A stretch of DNA of 64,000 nt from Psychrobacter immobilis (GTDB lineage: Bacteria; Pseudomonadota; Gammaproteobacteria; Pseudomonadales; Moraxellaceae): positions 1,674,001 through 1,738,000 of the forward strand of contig NZ_CAJGZV010000001.1 of the NCBI RefSeq assembly GCF_904846065.1. The letters run 5' to 3'. Below the pieces are notes generated by a model, which was given only the letters and a program-made list of their open reading frames with translations, made no database searches and had not been told where the DNA came from. Positions 18,577-26,583 of the stretch are shown in pieces. Position 1 is the stretch's first letter. Each line of letters opens with the position of its first letter. Both the position numbers and the translations under genes were made by a program.

Positions 18577-18993
18577 ATGATGAAAATTTTCTATAAAACG
18601 TGCGCAACAGCAACCGGTGGTCGTTCTGGTCATACAGGTCTTGACGATGGTTCGCTAGCTTTTGATCTGGTCTCTTTTCAAGAAACAGACAAGGAAGGTG
18701 TCAATCCAGAGCAGCTTTTTGCAATGGGTTACGCAGCTTGTTTTGATAGTGCTTTAAATCTGACCGCCCAGCAAATGAAACTGCCAATCACTGCCTCAAA
18801 AACCTCGACCCAAGTGGGTATTGGTATGAAAGCCGATGGTAGCTATAACCTAGATATAGATTTGTATGTTGAAGTGTCGGGCATTGATGAGGCTCAAGCG
18901 CAAATACTGGTCGAAACAGCTCACCAAGTTTGCCCATACTCTAATGCTACTCGCGGTAATGTCGATGCACGTTTGCATGTGACCGTGGTTTAA
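18577..18993 (+). CDS. ohr: Organic hydroperoxide resistance protein (Ohr/OsmC family)
   Basis: Thiol peroxidase of 138 residues that reduces organic hydroperoxides, with dihydrolipoamide as usual reductant in the family. Redox cysteines C55 (GYAACFDSA) and C119 (QVCPYSNATRGN) have the Ohr spacing, and ATATGGRSGHTG is the typical N-terminal motif. Start: ATG at 18577 or the adjacent ATG at 18580; AAGGAA at 18568-18573 favours these over the TTG at 18523. It diverges from an AraC regulator and ends at its own terminator. Confidence 0.93.
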   Translation: MMKIFYKTCATATGGRSGHTGLDDGSLAFDLVSFQETDKEGVNPEQLFAMGYAACFDSALNLTAQQMKLPITASKTSTQVGIGMKADGSYNLDIDLYVEVSGIDEAQAQILVETAHQVCPYSNATRGNVDARLHVTVV

Positions 18994-19077
18994 CGGTCAG
19001 CAGTAGTTAACACCTAACGACTGATTCAACAGCTGTTTCTAATAACTATAAACAAATATAAAAACGACATGACTTTC

Positions 19078-19115
19078 AACTGCTTGGGTACATAAAGTAT
19101 TCAGGCAGTTTTTTA
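19078..19115 (+). terminator. Intrinsic terminator after ohr
   Basis: Stem AACTGCTT / AGGCAGTT (one G-U pair) followed by a T run at 19109-19114. Confidence 0.7.
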
Positions 19116-19171
19116 TTGAGTGATTCAACGTTGATCATTAAAATCAAATTATCAAGCATAAAAAGTTAAGC

Positions 19172-19209
19172 ACAAAAAAGAGCCAGTAGTTTGACTACTG
19201 GCTCTTTCG
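19172..19209 (-). terminator. Terminator for the MliC-like lipoprotein gene
   Basis: Perfect 14-bp stem AAAGAGCCAGTAGT / ACTACTGGCTCTTT with a 3-nt loop. The T run is best on the minus strand, though it may also act on the plus strand. Confidence 0.8.
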
Positions 19210-19287
19210 TTTTCAATAGATTTGAATAAAAACATGGGTTTTATTCAAATAACCACCGCGTATTATTCATACTTGTTTCTAAGGTTA

Positions 19288-19659
19288 TTATAGTTGGCAG
19301 TTCACTTGGTATTGTTGACCATTATCTGATTTGATGGTCATGATGCCGTAATCCGCTTTGGTGTGCCAATCGTAAGTGGTTTTAGGGTTAACATTATTGA
19401 CATAACGAGCGCCAGAACCTGATACCGCTTGCTCCATAGTGATTTTTGCGTTGGTTAAGCCAACTTTAGGCAAGGTCACGTTTAGGTTAGCAGTTTGACC
19501 ATTGGCAGTGTAGGCAGCAGTGAGTTGACCATTGTCTTCACAAGTGAATGATTGGACTACTGGCTGAGTATTGGTCTCTGGGGTCGTAGTGGTTGGTGCA
19601 TTAGTGGCGCAGGCAGACAATAATAGAGCAAAAGGTGCTACGGCTAATAATTTTTTCAT
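19288..19659 (-). CDS. MliC-like lipoprotein (lysozyme inhibitor family)
   Basis: 123-residue lipoprotein: signal peptide MKKLLAVAPFALLLSAC with lipobox LSAC, then a Thr/Pro-rich linker, then a compact domain starting FTCEDNGQLTAAY and ending YQVNCQL. The motif SGSGARY and the paired cysteines fit the MliC/PliC fold, whose members inhibit c-type lysozyme at the cell surface. ATG at 19659, with TGAGGC upstream, is preferred over the TTG at 19671. The insertion sequence lies 150 bp upstream and may have displaced or altered its promoter. Family call is by motif only. Confidence 0.72.
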   Translation of the reverse strand: MKKLLAVAPFALLLSACATNAPTTTTPETNTQPVVQSFTCEDNGQLTAAYTANGQTANLNVTLPKVGLTNAKITMEQAVSGSGARYVNNVNPKTTYDWHTKADYGIMTIKSDNGQQYQVNCQL

Positions 19660-19809
19660 AATATGCCTCAAAAGTATCGGTAAAAGTAGGTTGTTACTTC
19701 AAGCAACATGATACCGTAGAGAATGTAACTTCATGTTGTGTTTGAGGGCTATGGTAGTAATCTTATCTGTCTTTTTTATCACTAAGCCTCTATTAGCCTA
19801 TTTATATTA

Positions 19810-20524
19810 GGGGCTGTAGTAGATAAGGATTAAACATCACACCATATTCTCAGAGTTTTAAGCTGAGTAGACGGTGATCCATAGTTGAATCTAAACTCAC
19901 ACTCTTTTAAAAATAAATGGAAGTTCTTCTTATCGATCCCATTATATTTTCTGAGTATTCGTTTAGACTGGTTCCAAAAGTTCTCAATGCCATTGATGTG
20001 ATTGTTTTTACCGCAAGTAAACTCTTTAGAGTGATTGACTCTGAGGTGTTTAAACTCGCTCACATCTAACGCATTGTAACTTCGATAACTATCAGTATAA
20101 ACAAAGCTGTCAGGCTTGATTTTACGTTTGATGACAGGCATTAGAGTCGTCTGTTTGGTGTCTGCTACGACAATGGTATAAACCTTACCATTTCGTTTTA
20201 GAATACCAAATACAGCTGTCTTACCAGCAGCCCCGCGACCTCTTTTGCCTTTGCGTACGCCGCCAAAGTAACTTTCATCTAATTCGACTTCACCATCAAA
20301 GAGCTCATCAGCTTCTAATGAGAGATGGTCGTCTATTACAAGTCTAATTTTATGATAAAAAAGTGCCGCAGTGTTAGGTTGAATGTCGAGCAAATCTGCG
20401 GCTGTTCTAGCGGTTACTTCAGCTGCAAAAAACTCTAACAGTCTTCGCTGTACTTTTTTACTTAGTTTACAACGGGTTATCTTCATAAAAGTAGTCTAGC
20501 ATAGTGCTTATCTACTACAGCCCC
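19810..20524 (-). mobile_element. Intact IS1595-family insertion sequence, 715 bp
   Basis: Bounded by perfect 18-bp inverted repeats, GGGGCTGTAGTAGATAAG at 19810-19827 and its complement at 20507-20524, with imperfect matching for about five more bases. It contains one full-length transposase on the minus strand and nothing else. Size, end sequence, single gene and 8-bp duplication fit the IS1595 family (ISXO2-like transposase). It landed between the end of the EamA gene and the MliC-like gene, all three reading on the minus strand. Confidence 0.93.
19830..20486 (-). CDS. IS1595-family (ISXO2-like) transposase
   Basis: 218-residue DDE transposase. After an N-terminal helix-turn-helix-like region (ARTAADLLDIQPNT) the catalytic core shows D70 in VELDESYFGG, the basic loop VRKGKRGRGAAGKTAVFG, D132 in YTDSYRSYN and the third acidic/amide position in HINGIENFWNQSKR (about 163-174), as in IS1595 members. 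There is no frameshift and no stop; start and stop lie 38 and 20 bp from the element ends, so it is likely functional. Confidence 0.95.
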   Translation of the reverse strand: MKITRCKLSKKVQRRLLEFFAAEVTARTAADLLDIQPNTAALFYHKIRLVIDDHLSLEADELFDGEVELDESYFGGVRKGKRGRGAAGKTAVFGILKRNGKVYTIVVADTKQTTLMPVIKRKIKPDSFVYTDSYRSYNALDVSEFKHLRVNHSKEFTCGKNNHINGIENFWNQSKRILRKYNGIDKKNFHLFLKECEFRFNYGSPSTQLKTLRIWCDV

Positions 20525-20551
20525 TTATATTAAATAACGAATGAGAATATT

Positions 20552-21472
20552 TCACGTAGGGGCTTTTTCTCTATTTAAAATAAATACCAATACTGCACCC
20601 AAGATAACCGAGCTTGCTATAACGAATGGTAATGTCAATTGCTCAGATAAAAACACCACGCCTAATATCGCAGCCAGTATAGGGACACACAGTTGTACAA
20701 CTGCTGCTTGGGTGTTTTTTAACAAAGGCATGGCCATATACCAGATGCTATAGCCTATACCGGATGCGATCGCTCCTGATGCACAGGCCAAAAGTACTCC
20801 CTTGATAGTAATGTCACCTAAATTGATGTTTTCCAAGCCTATATTGTCTAGATAAGTCATGCTTATCACTAACAGTATGGGCGCTGCTATCAGACACCGA
20901 ATGAAATTAAACCCTGTGGCTCGCAGCGGTGACACGCATGATTTGCCGCGTATGCTATATATGCCCCAAGCAGCACCACTGATTGCCATAAGCACCGCCG
21001 CTAGTAACGAAGGCACCGCTGCTGACGGTAGCATCAAATAGACAAACCCTGCTACCGCTACGATAAATGCCAGCCATTGTAAGCCGCTCAATTGCTCTTT
21101 CTTATAGATGCCCCAACCAATCATCGTCAGCTGAACCGCTGAAAATAGAATCAGTGCTCCTGTACCAGTATCCAACTCTACATAAGCAATCGAAAAGCAT
21201 AGTGCATAAATCACTAAGCTCACGCTGCTTAACCAGCTGCCTTTGTCACTTAAAATAGCAGCGTGAGCAATGCTGTCAGGCTCTCGCACATGCTGTCGTA
21301 ACCGATAAGCATGAATGGCCATGATAATACCTAGGCAGACAGCAGCGCTCAGCAGGCGCAGAATGGTAAAGCTCCAAGCATCTATATGACCCTCTGCTAA
21401 CGCCATCCGGCAAAAGAGAGAGTTTGCAGCAAAGGCGATTAATGCAATAACGGTGTACAAGGTGGCTTTCAA
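20552..21472 (-). CDS. EamA/DMT-family transporter
   Basis: Drug/metabolite-superfamily permease of 306 residues with ten hydrophobic segments arranged as two EamA repeats (first ends near VYLMLPSAAV; second has AWGIYSIRG, then IASGIGYSIWYMAMPLL and AAILGVVFLSEQLTLPFV). Probably an exporter of a small metabolite; substrate unknown. Translation appears to start with TTG at 21472, supported by AGGA seven bases upstream. The gene ends 28 bp from the insertion sequence but is not truncated. Confidence 0.88.
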   Translation of the reverse strand: MKATLYTVIALIAFAANSLFCRMALAEGHIDAWSFTILRLLSAAVCLGIIMAIHAYRLRQHVREPDSIAHAAILSDKGSWLSSVSLVIYALCFSIAYVELDTGTGALILFSAVQLTMIGWGIYKKEQLSGLQWLAFIVAVAGFVYLMLPSAAVPSLLAAVLMAISGAAWGIYSIRGKSCVSPLRATGFNFIRCLIAAPILLVISMTYLDNIGLENINLGDITIKGVLLACASGAIASGIGYSIWYMAMPLLKNTQAAVVQLCVPILAAILGVVFLSEQLTLPFVIASSVILGAVLVFILNREKAPT

Positions 21473-21810
21473 AAATAATTCCTACAATAAAGAAGCTGGT
21501 TTTTGAATAAAATAGGCAAATCTGATTTTTAGGGATGTTGTTAACGCCGTTTTTTACCAGCAAAAATAATGGCTGAAGTGCGAAAACTGAGTTGCTAGCT
21601 GCTAGTTGCCAATTGAGAGGTTTCTCACAACAGACCATATTTTATTGCACTCGCAGGGAAAAGTATTTTTTAAATTGGACTGATGATAGTTGAATTAACA
21701 ATAAAGGCCGACTACAAAAGTGATGTGATGTGGGTCAAGCGCATATTCAGAAAGATTGCTGAAGTTAATCGTCATAAATCAAATAAAAACAATAGATAGG
21801 AAAAAGTAAT

Positions 21811-22494
21811 ATGGATTGGGCAAGTATTTTTATTCATGACACCACTTGGGCATTTGCGCTTGAGATATTGGTGCGCGTCAGCGTCATGTTTGTACTGATT
21901 ATCTCGTTTTTGCGTTTGACGGGCAAACGCGGCGTCCGTCAGCTGTCAATCTTTGAGCTGACCATTATTTTATCATTGGGTTCTATCGCAGGTGATCCTA
22001 TGTTTAACGAGGATTTGCCGATTATTCAGGCGGTGCTGGTCATGAGCGCCGTTATCCTGCTTTATCGATTGTGCACGTGGATCATGATGGAATTCCAACC
22101 TTTTGAAGATTTATTAGAAGGGAAATCGCTCTATATTGTAGAAGACGGAATGCTGGTACTTGACAAGATTAAAAAGGGTAAAATGTCTCATGATGAGTTT
22201 TTTACTGAAATGCGCCAACAAGGGGTTGAGCATTTGGGTCAAGTGCGTACAGGCTTGCTAGAGACAGACGGTAATTTTAGTATATTGTTATATCCGCCTG
22301 AAAACACTGGCTATGGTATGCCGCTTTTCCCTAAGCAGTATCAACCCGTCGAAGAGATAGAGTCAGAAACATATTATGCATGTATGCACTGCGGCTATGT
22401 CGATTATATATCTGACCCAAATCAGCTCTGTGAACGCTGTGAGAATGGATGTCGAGACTGGGCGAAGGCCTTGAATAGTGAGATCGTTAGATGA
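21811..22494 (+). CDS. DUF421 (YetF-like) membrane protein with C-terminal cysteine cluster
   Basis: 227 residues. Three N-terminal hydrophobic segments, including SVMFVLIISFLRLTGKRG and VLVMSAVILLYRL, are followed by the soluble YetF domain (EGKSLYIVEDGMLVLDKIKK, then EFFTEMRQQGVEHLGQVRTG). This matches DUF421/YetF, a family whose B. subtilis relatives act in spore germination but whose role in gamma-proteobacteria is unknown. After the usual family end, residues 187-227 add C191-x2-C194 and C207-x2-C210 (plus C214), a zinc-ribbon or rubredoxin-like knuckle. AGGAAAAAG precedes the ATG. Confidence 0.85.
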   Translation: MDWASIFIHDTTWAFALEILVRVSVMFVLIISFLRLTGKRGVRQLSIFELTIILSLGSIAGDPMFNEDLPIIQAVLVMSAVILLYRLCTWIMMEFQPFEDLLEGKSLYIVEDGMLVLDKIKKGKMSHDEFFTEMRQQGVEHLGQVRTGLLETDGNFSILLYPPENTGYGMPLFPKQYQPVEEIESETYYACMHCGYVDYISDPNQLCERCENGCRDWAKALNSEIVR

Positions 22495-22541
22495 TAATAA
22501 ATGAGATGATAGCTATATTAAATTATCTATGAGTAGATCGA

Positions 22542-22595
22542 GCTGTCTTATATTGGCAGGCTTAATAATAGCCAATTCTACCAACGTAAGACAGC
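22542..22595. repeat. Nested inverted repeat between converging genes
   Basis: Outer perfect 9-bp arms GCTGTCTTA (22542-22550) and TAAGACAGC (22587-22595) enclose inner arms ATTGGC (22552-22557) and GCCAAT (22571-22576). It lies between the DUF421 gene and creD. No T run follows on either strand, so it is not a standard terminator, though it may slow transcription from both sides. Confidence 0.6.
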
Positions 22596-22630
22596 CCTAG
22601 ACTAAACGCTTTTAACATGCCCTAATTGAG

Positions 22631-24223
22631 TTAGGCAATTTTATACCAATCAATTTTACGGGTCATGACCATCACGCAAGCGAGTAGCACAAAACAGAAG
22701 ACAGCACCAAGCAATAAATTCATATCTTCGGTGGTTAATATGCCGAAAAACGCCGCATACAATCCTGCCAGTGTGACAGTAAAAATCGCCGCTCGCTTGA
22801 CGCCGCCCAGTACATAATAAGTATACCAACCAATGAGTCCAACACAGGCGCTGGCAGCAATGGCATACGCTTTCCAAAAGACAATTTGCTCAGCAAGTGG
22901 TAATAGTAAGACATAAAACACAAACAGCGCGCAACCGACCAACAGATATTGAATAGGGTGAATACGACTGGATTTAATTACTTCAAATAAGAAGAAAGTG
23001 CCGAATGATACTAAGATTAATAATAAGGCATATTTCATCGTTCGTTCAGTTTGTAAATACACATTATTAGGCTCAGCCAAACTCACACCAAAGCTGTTCA
23101 GGCGCACGTTTCGATAGCTATCAGGTATGGTAGTAGCTTCTGCTGTAGCAGCGCCTTCCATTGCTATAAGCGCATCACCAGAAGCCATTGACTGGCTGTT
23201 GTTATCAAGAGTGGCTTGACTGGTGACGACACATCGATTGTTAGCGATGCTGACACACTGCGACAAATCTTGATTGTTGGCTATTGTTAAATACTGATTT
23301 TGCCAACTGGCTTCAAAACCTTTAGCGGTAAGTTTTTTGGCATTAGGGAGCGCCTTACCAATAAAGTTTGGCGCATGCCAATTACTGCGCATCGTTAAGT
23401 TAAAGTTTTGTCCAGTCGGCACGGTGCTTACATTGCTAATACCAGCTAATGGTAAATCAATGACGATTTCTGTACTGGTCAATGACTCGCTAGCACCGTT
23501 CGTAGCTAGGATGTTATTGCCATTCTGCTGGCTCGTTAGGTTTTTTACTGAACGTTGTAATATATCTTGCGGAATATCTACTTCTACATAGGTCAGGTTT
23601 TTCAGCAGCGCTGTCTGAGGGTAGGTCGCTTTTATCGGTTTTTTATCAATGGTCACCGTTGGTAGCGTCGCCACGCCGCGCAGATCTGATACTGGAATAA
23701 TCAATTTTGCTGCATTCCAGTGGATGATGGTTTTTTCGGGCTGGGCGTTATTTTTATTGGCGGGTGTGTTGATGGAGCCTTGTGCGTCACTAGTTTTGCT
23801 CGTAGTTTCATATAAGCTGCTGATGGCTTGATCAAATGTATAGCGCTGGTCAAATGTCAACGCACCATCATAACTGGTCGCATGATAGATGCCACGTTTG
23901 TAGGTATCAGTGCTGACTTCAAGATCTTGTATGGCTTGGGTCTGACTGGCAAAGACAATTTCATTTTTTGAGTAAAATGGTGCACATTTGCTGGTTGTTT
24001 CAGGTGCTGTAATCTGACATTCAGGTGTAATTGTGGTAGGGATGATGATAAATGGGGTGATGACTTCTTGCGGATTGACGTGCTGCTGGGCAATTTCTTT
24101 AACCACCGACGCGGCATAATTTTGTCGTTCGTAGATGACTGAGCCAATCATACCGAGACCGATGGCAAAAATAATACAAAGCCCGGCGATGATGGACAAT
24201 TTCGTCAATAGTGTTTTTTGCAT
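22631..24223 (-). CDS. creD: Cell envelope integrity protein CreD
   Basis: 530-residue inner-membrane protein. An N-terminal transmembrane helix (LSIIAGLCIIFAIGLGMIGS) leads to a long periplasmic domain (about 35-395) with the family's TYKRGIYHATSYDGALTF and VEVDIPQ stretches. Four to five C-terminal helices follow, including HPIQYLLVGCALFVFYVLLL. In E. coli and Pseudomonas, creD is controlled by the CreBC two-component system. No creB or creC is near here, so regulation is unclear. It is longer than E. coli CreD (about 450), mainly in the periplasmic part. AGGAGC four bases from the ATG gives a strong start. Confidence 0.92.
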   Translation of the reverse strand: MQKTLLTKLSIIAGLCIIFAIGLGMIGSVIYERQNYAASVVKEIAQQHVNPQEVITPFIIIPTTITPECQITAPETTSKCAPFYSKNEIVFASQTQAIQDLEVSTDTYKRGIYHATSYDGALTFDQRYTFDQAISSLYETTSKTSDAQGSINTPANKNNAQPEKTIIHWNAAKLIIPVSDLRGVATLPTVTIDKKPIKATYPQTALLKNLTYVEVDIPQDILQRSVKNLTSQQNGNNILATNGASESLTSTEIVIDLPLAGISNVSTVPTGQNFNLTMRSNWHAPNFIGKALPNAKKLTAKGFEASWQNQYLTIANNQDLSQCVSIANNRCVVTSQATLDNNSQSMASGDALIAMEGAATAEATTIPDSYRNVRLNSFGVSLAEPNNVYLQTERTMKYALLLILVSFGTFFLFEVIKSSRIHPIQYLLVGCALFVFYVLLLPLAEQIVFWKAYAIAASACVGLIGWYTYYVLGGVKRAAIFTVTLAGLYAAFFGILTTEDMNLLLGAVFCFVLLACVMVMTRKIDWYKIA

Positions 24224-24400
24224 GAAAGCTCCTCATATGAATCTTTAGTCCAAAACTGTGCATATAAAAGTCAGTAGGTTCAAAGAAGATCATAGAGGAG
24301 AGATGAAGAAAAAATATGTAAGAACGATGGAGAGTGTGTGGAAAAATAAGCCTTAGTGTTTTCTGATACCAGTATTTTTTGATACTAGTATCTTCTGGCA

Positions 24401-24925
24401 TCAGTGTTTTTTAGTATCACCAACCACTTTATCCATAATAGCAAATAATAAACCAGACAACACAAAAGTCATGTGAATGATGACTTTCCACATGAGTTTG
24501 TCCGCTTCACCCTCACTCAATTCATTAGGAATATCCATAAATGACTTTAATAGATCAATCGCAGAAATAGCGACGATGGCACCGATAACTTTTAGTTTTA
24601 GACCAGAAAAATCTACTTTGCCCATCCAACTAGGTCGATCAACGTGATCACCAGTATCAATTTTTGAGACAAATATTTCATAGCCACTAAATATGATGAT
24701 TAATAATAAACTGGCTACTAAAGAGAGGTCGACCAACACTAATATATTAACAATGACATCTGATACAGAAGCGCTAAATACAGTATTGAACATCATGACT
24801 GTTTTTTGAATGAATTTTATAAATAATAAAATAATCCCTAAGACCAGCCCTAAATAAAAAGGCGCCAATATCCAGCGGCTGTTAAAGATGGTTTTTTCTA
24901 GGTATCGTTCAATGTTTTTTAGCAT
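24401..24925 (-). CDS. yqhA: UPF0114 (YqhA-like) membrane protein
   Basis: 174-residue membrane protein with four hydrophobic segments. N-terminal ERYLEKTIFNSRWILAPFYL and central FSGYEIFVSKID and PSWMGKVDFSGLKLKVIGAI are characteristic of UPF0114. Function unknown. AAGAG upstream supports the ATG at 24925. It is 177 bp upstream of creD on the same strand; the gap carries short degenerate repeats around GATACTAGTATC (24381-24392) but no clear terminator. Confidence 0.88.
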   Translation of the reverse strand: MLKNIERYLEKTIFNSRWILAPFYLGLVLGIILLFIKFIQKTVMMFNTVFSASVSDVIVNILVLVDLSLVASLLLIIIFSGYEIFVSKIDTGDHVDRPSWMGKVDFSGLKLKVIGAIVAISAIDLLKSFMDIPNELSEGEADKLMWKVIIHMTFVLSGLLFAIMDKVVGDTKKH

Positions 24926-24992
24926 GGATATCTCTTAAGGCTCTTAAAGGTAAGGTTGTAGGTCATTTACTGATAACGTGGTATAGATGGAT

Positions 24993-25574
24993 TTAAGAAA
25001 GCCATTCAAGCACTTGTTGTACCCGCTCATCTCTATCACCACCTATGCGATGAAATGGCTTTTGGTGACGGGTCAGCTGACTTTCAAAATAAGCACTGAT
25101 TTCATCACGTTGATGTGGGCTATCACGCAAATCATCGGCGACCCACGGAATATCAACTTCGGTTAATAGAATCAAATCATAATGATGCGTTAACGCCGCA
25201 TTGGTGAGCGCTTTAGGGCAATCACCATAATACCAGTTGGCATAAACCATTAGCTCAAATAAACTGGTGTCACAAAACAAGTAGCTGCTATCAGAATTTT
25301 GCGCGGCTTGTGCGGCGAGTTTATTTTCTAACTCAATTTGACCTTGTGCAATAGGGAGTAAATCATCCCAAGTGCAAGTGAGGTGTTCCTTATCCCATTT
25401 CGCTTGTAGATAGGTGCGCATGTATTCTGGCACCCAAGGGCAACCAAAATGCGCTGCCAAGTCGCGACATAGCGTGGTCTTACCAGTGCTCTCTGCCCCT
25501 AGGATAGCGACATTGATGACCGATTTAGGCGTATGCTGCTTTAGGTTGCAAGCGGTAACGTCGTTGCCATTCAT
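24993..25574 (-). CDS. NadR-like nicotinamide riboside kinase (AAA ATPase)
   Basis: 193 residues with Walker A GAESTGKTT (from residue 26) and the NadR kinase features VPEYMRTYL, CDTSLFELMVYANWYYG and LLTEVDIPWVADDLRD. It matches the ribosylnicotinamide kinase domain of NadR without the HTH repressor or adenylyltransferase domains. It should phosphorylate nicotinamide riboside to NMN. Its start codon lies inside the end of pnuC (50-bp overlap), so the two are translationally linked, and substrate import and trapping are co-expressed. Confidence 0.85.
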   Translation of the reverse strand: MNGNDVTACNLKQHTPKSVINVAILGAESTGKTTLCRDLAAHFGCPWVPEYMRTYLQAKWDKEHLTCTWDDLLPIAQGQIELENKLAAQAAQNSDSSYLFCDTSLFELMVYANWYYGDCPKALTNAALTHHYDLILLTEVDIPWVADDLRDSPHQRDEISAYFESQLTRHQKPFHRIGGDRDERVQQVLEWLS

Positions 25575-26286
25575 AGTAAGCCCAAATTGCGATAAGAGTG
25601 AAGACTACGTATTGTAGCGCAGTAAAAGTGAGACCTTTATAAAAGTATAGCGGGACTGAAATAGCATCGGCGATTATCCAGAGTATCCAATGCTCAATTT
25701 TGCGCCGCGCCATCAGCCACATCGCCATCAAAAACAGCGCGGTGGTCAGCATGTCGGTGTAATCAACCCACGTAAATAAATGCAAACCTAATACCGCGCC
25801 ATCAAAACTAAAGTTATTATTGATGACTGGTCTGAAGTAATACACCAACGCGACAAAGGCAATAGTCGCCGAGGCTAGTAAGGCGAGTATTGGCACATCT
25901 TTTTTATCGAGATGTTCTACTTGAATAGCATTCTGGGCGTTAGTCCTTGCTAACGACTCATTTTGCTGCTGACCAGTAGGGTTGATATAATCTTGCTGTT
26001 TTTTGATTGCTGTGTTTTTCTTACTCTGTGTCCAATTGATCCAGCCATATAGACTCATCACCGTATAATAGGCATTGATAAACATATCGCCAAATAACTG
26101 CCATTTCCACAACAGATAGACAAAGATTGCGGTGCTGACGAGACCAATGGGGAAGACTAGAATATTGGTTCTGCTGGCGAGTAAGACACTTGCTACCCCA
26201 AATATGACGGCAATCAATTCAAGAGCAATAAAGACGGTGGGATAGTCAGCGTACTGTCCAAATAACCAGTTAAAAATTTCTACCAT
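25525..26286 (-). CDS. pnuC: Nicotinamide riboside transporter PnuC
   Basis: 253-residue inner-membrane facilitator with about seven hydrophobic segments. Family features include LELIAVIFGVASVLLASRTN, then NAYYTVMSLYGWINWTQ, WVDYTDMLTTALFLMAMWLM and WILWIIADAISVPLYFYKG. An extra polar loop (about 90-135, KKQQDYINPTGQQQNES) is larger than in most relatives. ATG at 26286 is preferred to the TTG at 26298. It precedes and overlaps the NadR-like kinase gene: import plus phosphorylation for NAD salvage. No NAD riboswitch was recognised upstream. Confidence 0.92.
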   Translation of the reverse strand: MVEIFNWLFGQYADYPTVFIALELIAVIFGVASVLLASRTNILVFPIGLVSTAIFVYLLWKWQLFGDMFINAYYTVMSLYGWINWTQSKKNTAIKKQQDYINPTGQQQNESLARTNAQNAIQVEHLDKKDVPILALLASATIAFVALVYYFRPVINNNFSFDGAVLGLHLFTWVDYTDMLTTALFLMAMWLMARRKIEHWILWIIADAISVPLYFYKGLTFTALQYVVFTLIAIWAYYEWQRRYRLQPKAAYA

Positions 26287-26583
26287 GAGTATTCCCAAAT
26301 ATGAGCGGGTTTATGTCTCGCAGTTTTATGAGCTCGAACTGTGAACGCGTCGCTAGCAAAATGCGCCAATTATAACGTAGCTGCTCCAAAATGAAGTCAG
26401 GACTTTGCTTATTTTTCGCAACAAACAGATTATTTGTAACAAAGTATTAGAAAAATAATTATATTCAGGCATAATAAAGACTCTGATTTTAAGTTTACAG
26501 TTATTCACTGAAATCAAACGACTGTTATTTTTCCACTTTTATGCTTATCCCAAGCCCTATAGTAGTAGACAAGGAAGCTTATC

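Larger units (their letters stand above)
19802..20532. repeat. 8-bp target site duplication flanking the insertion sequence
   Basis: TTATATTA occurs directly outside each end of the element, at 19802-19809 and 20525-20532. Eight base pairs is the usual duplication for the IS1595 family. Identity of the two copies suggests the insertion is recent. Confidence 0.93.

Noticed and set aside
20525..21472. Truncation of the EamA transporter by the insertion sequence
   Set aside because: The gene ends with its own stop codon 28 bp before the element and both EamA repeats are complete.
24099..24401. 100-residue minus-strand frame between the UPF0114 gene and creD
   Set aside because: It overlaps the start of creD out of frame, lacks a ribosome site and has a composition unlike a protein.
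24364..24420. Tandem repeat around GATACTAGTATC next to the end of the UPF0114 gene
   Set aside because: Units are degenerate and irregular in spacing; they may be chance similarity in AT-rich DNA.
26287..26583. NAD-type riboswitch before pnuC
   Set aside because: I could not find the paired elements of the known NAD+ riboswitch classes in the sequence upstream of the pnuC start.
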